Source of the DNA: an uncultured Mucilaginibacter sp.
GTDB taxonomy: Bacteria > Bacteroidota > Bacteroidia > Sphingobacteriales > Sphingobacteriaceae
Reading direction: 5' to 3'
Length of the DNA stretch: 6,979 bases
Assembly (NCBI GenBank): GCA_946479225.1
Contig: CAMLFI010000134.1
Coordinates: 1-6,979 of the forward strand
Made by a program: the position numbers and the translations under genes. Positions 5,478-6,979 of this stretch are shown here, piece by piece (position 1 is the stretch's first letter; each line of letters opens with the position of its first letter). The notes beneath the pieces were generated by a model. That model was not told the DNA's origin. It searched no databases and worked only from the letters and a program-made list of their open reading frames with translations.

Positions 5478-6979
5478 AACTAATTCTAATCCCCTTTATA
5501 TTTAACTGCATTGTCCGCTTTTCGCGCCAAACGTTTTCTTCAATGGCGTAGCATATATCAAACGGCACGTCCTTTTTTATTTTTGATGCATACTCGCCGT
5601 GGTTAAAGGCTATGCAATCAAAATGTGCCGATCCCGGTTGCATAACCGTCATTTTTATATGATTAGTGCCCACAATTGCCGGGTTACCGCTAACATACAC
5701 ATTTTTACTGATGAACACCGGTGCCATGTTTTCCGGTCCGAAAGGCGAAAATTGGTTCAATATCCTGAAAAACTTAGGTTCTATCTGCTCTAAACGTAAT
5801 TCGGCGTCTATTGGTATCTGCTGTATTAACTGCTCGCTGGTTATGCTGGCGCTCACCACTTCTTCAAACTTATCTATAAAGGCAGGTACGTTGTCCGGGT
5901 GCATAGTAAGGCCGGCGGCATACTTATGCCCGCCAAATTGTATTAGCAGGTCGCTGCATTCGCAAAGCGCTTCATAAAGATCGTATCCCACAACAGAACG
6001 TGCTGAGCCGGCTACATGGCCGTTAGATTGCGTCAACACTACAGTCGGCCGGTAATATTTTTCGGTTAGGCGCGATGCCACAATACCGATTACTCCCTTA
6101 TGCCACTTTTCATTAAAAACCACGGTAGATTTTCTGCTGATCAGCACATCATCACTACCTATCATTTCCAGGGCCTGGTCGGTAATAGAGAGATCGTGTT
6201 CTTTACGCTCCGTATTTTTAATGTTGATCAGATCGCCCTTTAATTGCGCGTCTGCCTCATTGCACGCTACCAATAGCTCTACTGCATGCTTGGCATCGTC
6301 AATACGCCCGGCTGCGTTTATACGCGGACCAAGCAGAAAAACGATATCTGATATAGTATAGCTAATGTTTTTACCTGCTACATCCATTAAAATTTTCAGG
6401 CCGATACAGGGCTCATTATTTAGTTTTTGCAAACCGAAATAGGCCAGCGTACGGTTCTCGCCGGTAATAGGTACAATATCGCAGGCTATGCTTACCGCAA
6501 CCAAATCAGCATAGCGGGCAACTTTTTCAAAGTCGATATCATTCTTCTCGGCAAAAGCCTGTATCAGTTTAAAACCTATACCGCAACCAGAAAGTTCTTT
6601 ATAAGGATAATTACAATCTGCACGTTTGGGGTCAAGTACAGCAACGGCATCCGGCAGTTCGGCACCGGGCGTATGGTGATCGCATATTACAAAATCAACA
6701 CCTAAACTGTTGGCATAAGCAATTTTATCAACTGATTTTATGCCACAATCTAGAGCGATAATTAGGCTGAAATTATTTTTCGCAGCATAATCAATGCCTT
6801 GGTCTGATATACCGTACCCCTCTTTATAACGGTCGGGTATGTAGTACTCAATGTAACTATGATATTGCTTAAAAAAGCTGTAAACCACGGCGACCGATGT
6901 GGTGCCATCCACATCATAATCACCGTAAATTAAGATCTTTTCTTTGTTGATGATGGCCTGCTCTATCCGTTCAATAGCC
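5476..6979 (-). CDS. recJ: Single-stranded-DNA-specific exonuclease RecJ, 5' end outside window
   Basis: RecJ is the cytoplasmic 5'-to-3' single-strand DNA exonuclease of recombination and mismatch/base-excision repair. The frame is open to the right edge, giving 500 visible codons; perhaps 70-80 N-terminal residues are missing. Counting from the first whole codon (6978-6976), the DHH-domain motifs are GDYDVDGTTS (19-28, motif I), IALDCG (74-79, motif II Asp), CDHHTPG (99-105, motif III) and the IACD Asp at 167. GPRINAAGR follows at 217-225. The DHHA1 domain has GVIGIVASRL (295-304), AGSARS (323-328) and the FGGHKYAAG nucleotide-binding loop (348-356). An OB-fold region with PFGPENMAPVF (412-422) follows. 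All metal-binding positions look intact. The GTG at 6912 lies inside motif I and is not the start. The protein ends GIRIS, with its TAG stop overlapping the edge of the downstream repeat. Confidence 0.97.
   Translation of the reverse strand, partial: AIERIEQAIINKEKILIYGDYDVDGTTSVAVVYSFFKQYHSYIEYYIPDRYKEGYGISDQGIDYAAKNNFSLIIALDCGIKSVDKIAYANSLGVDFVICDHHTPGAELPDAVAVLDPKRADCNYPYKELSGCGIGFKLIQAFAEKNDIDFEKVARYADLVAVSIACDIVPITGENRTLAYFGLQKLNNEPCIGLKILMDVAGKNISYTISDIVFLLGPRINAAGRIDDAKHAVELLVACNEADAQLKGDLINIKNTERKEHDLSITDQALEMIGSDDVLISRKSTVVFNEKWHKGVIGIVASRLTEKYYRPTVVLTQSNGHVAGSARSVVGYDLYEALCECSDLLIQFGGHKYAAGLTMHPDNVPAFIDKFEEVVSASITSEQLIQQIPIDAELRLEQIEPKFFRILNQFSPFGPENMAPVFISKNVYVSGNPAIVGTNHIKMTVMQPGSAHFDCIAFNHGEYASKIKKDVPFDICYAIEENVWREKRTMQLNIKGIRIS

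Noticed and set aside
5599..6705. Plus-strand open frames opposite recJ (5599-5793, 5666-5977 and 6427-6705)
   Set aside because: They overlap conserved RecJ domains in other frames and have no motif or credible start context.
6910..6912. GTG at 6912 as the start of recJ
   Set aside because: It is the Val inside the DHH motif I (DYDVDG). The same frame continues to the window edge with conserved sequence, so the real start is outside.

Overview
The window reads as an ordinary chromosomal segment from a member of the Bacteroidota, most likely Sphingobacteriaceae (Mucilaginibacter/Pedobacter-like). This is an inference. It rests on the protein flavour (bacterial GH3 protein, crotonase, stand-alone B12 module, LptB), on moderate GC (lines counted by hand run from about 42 to 60%), on the near absence of Shine-Dalgarno sequences in front of genes, and on a GC-rich intergenic repeat of a kind I associate with such genomes. 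No marker gene fixes the genus.

Layout: the left end (1-1503, + strand) is the 3' part of infB, cut by the window edge just before the GTP-binding domain. It ends in a perfect 9-bp hairpin terminator that also lies between infB and the convergent genes. Everything from 1553 to the right edge is on the minus strand. In order of transcription (right to left) it holds recJ (5' end missing), an 89-bp gap filled almost exactly by an imperfect inverted-repeat element, lptB, a GH3-family ATP-dependent acyl-acid ligase-like gene, a small low-GC three-helix membrane protein, a 54-bp gap with a candidate promoter, a stand-alone cobalamin-binding domain protein, and an enoyl-CoA hydratase.

Tight spacing suggests two transcription units: lptB-GH3-small membrane protein (gaps of 15 bp and 1 bp), and B12-binding protein-enoyl-CoA hydratase (gap of 5 bp). 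The first joins lipopolysaccharide export energetics to a GH3 enzyme of unknown substrate and an orphan membrane protein. The second looks like acyl-CoA metabolism: the B12 module needs a mutase catalytic subunit that is not in this window, and the hydratase would act on enoyl-CoA intermediates of fatty-acid or branched-chain amino-acid breakdown.

I found no phage, transposase, CRISPR array, tRNA or rRNA, and no clear new system. The points most worth checking are the recJ/lptB intergenic repeat, the GH3 gene in an envelope-gene setting, and the low-GC membrane orphan.
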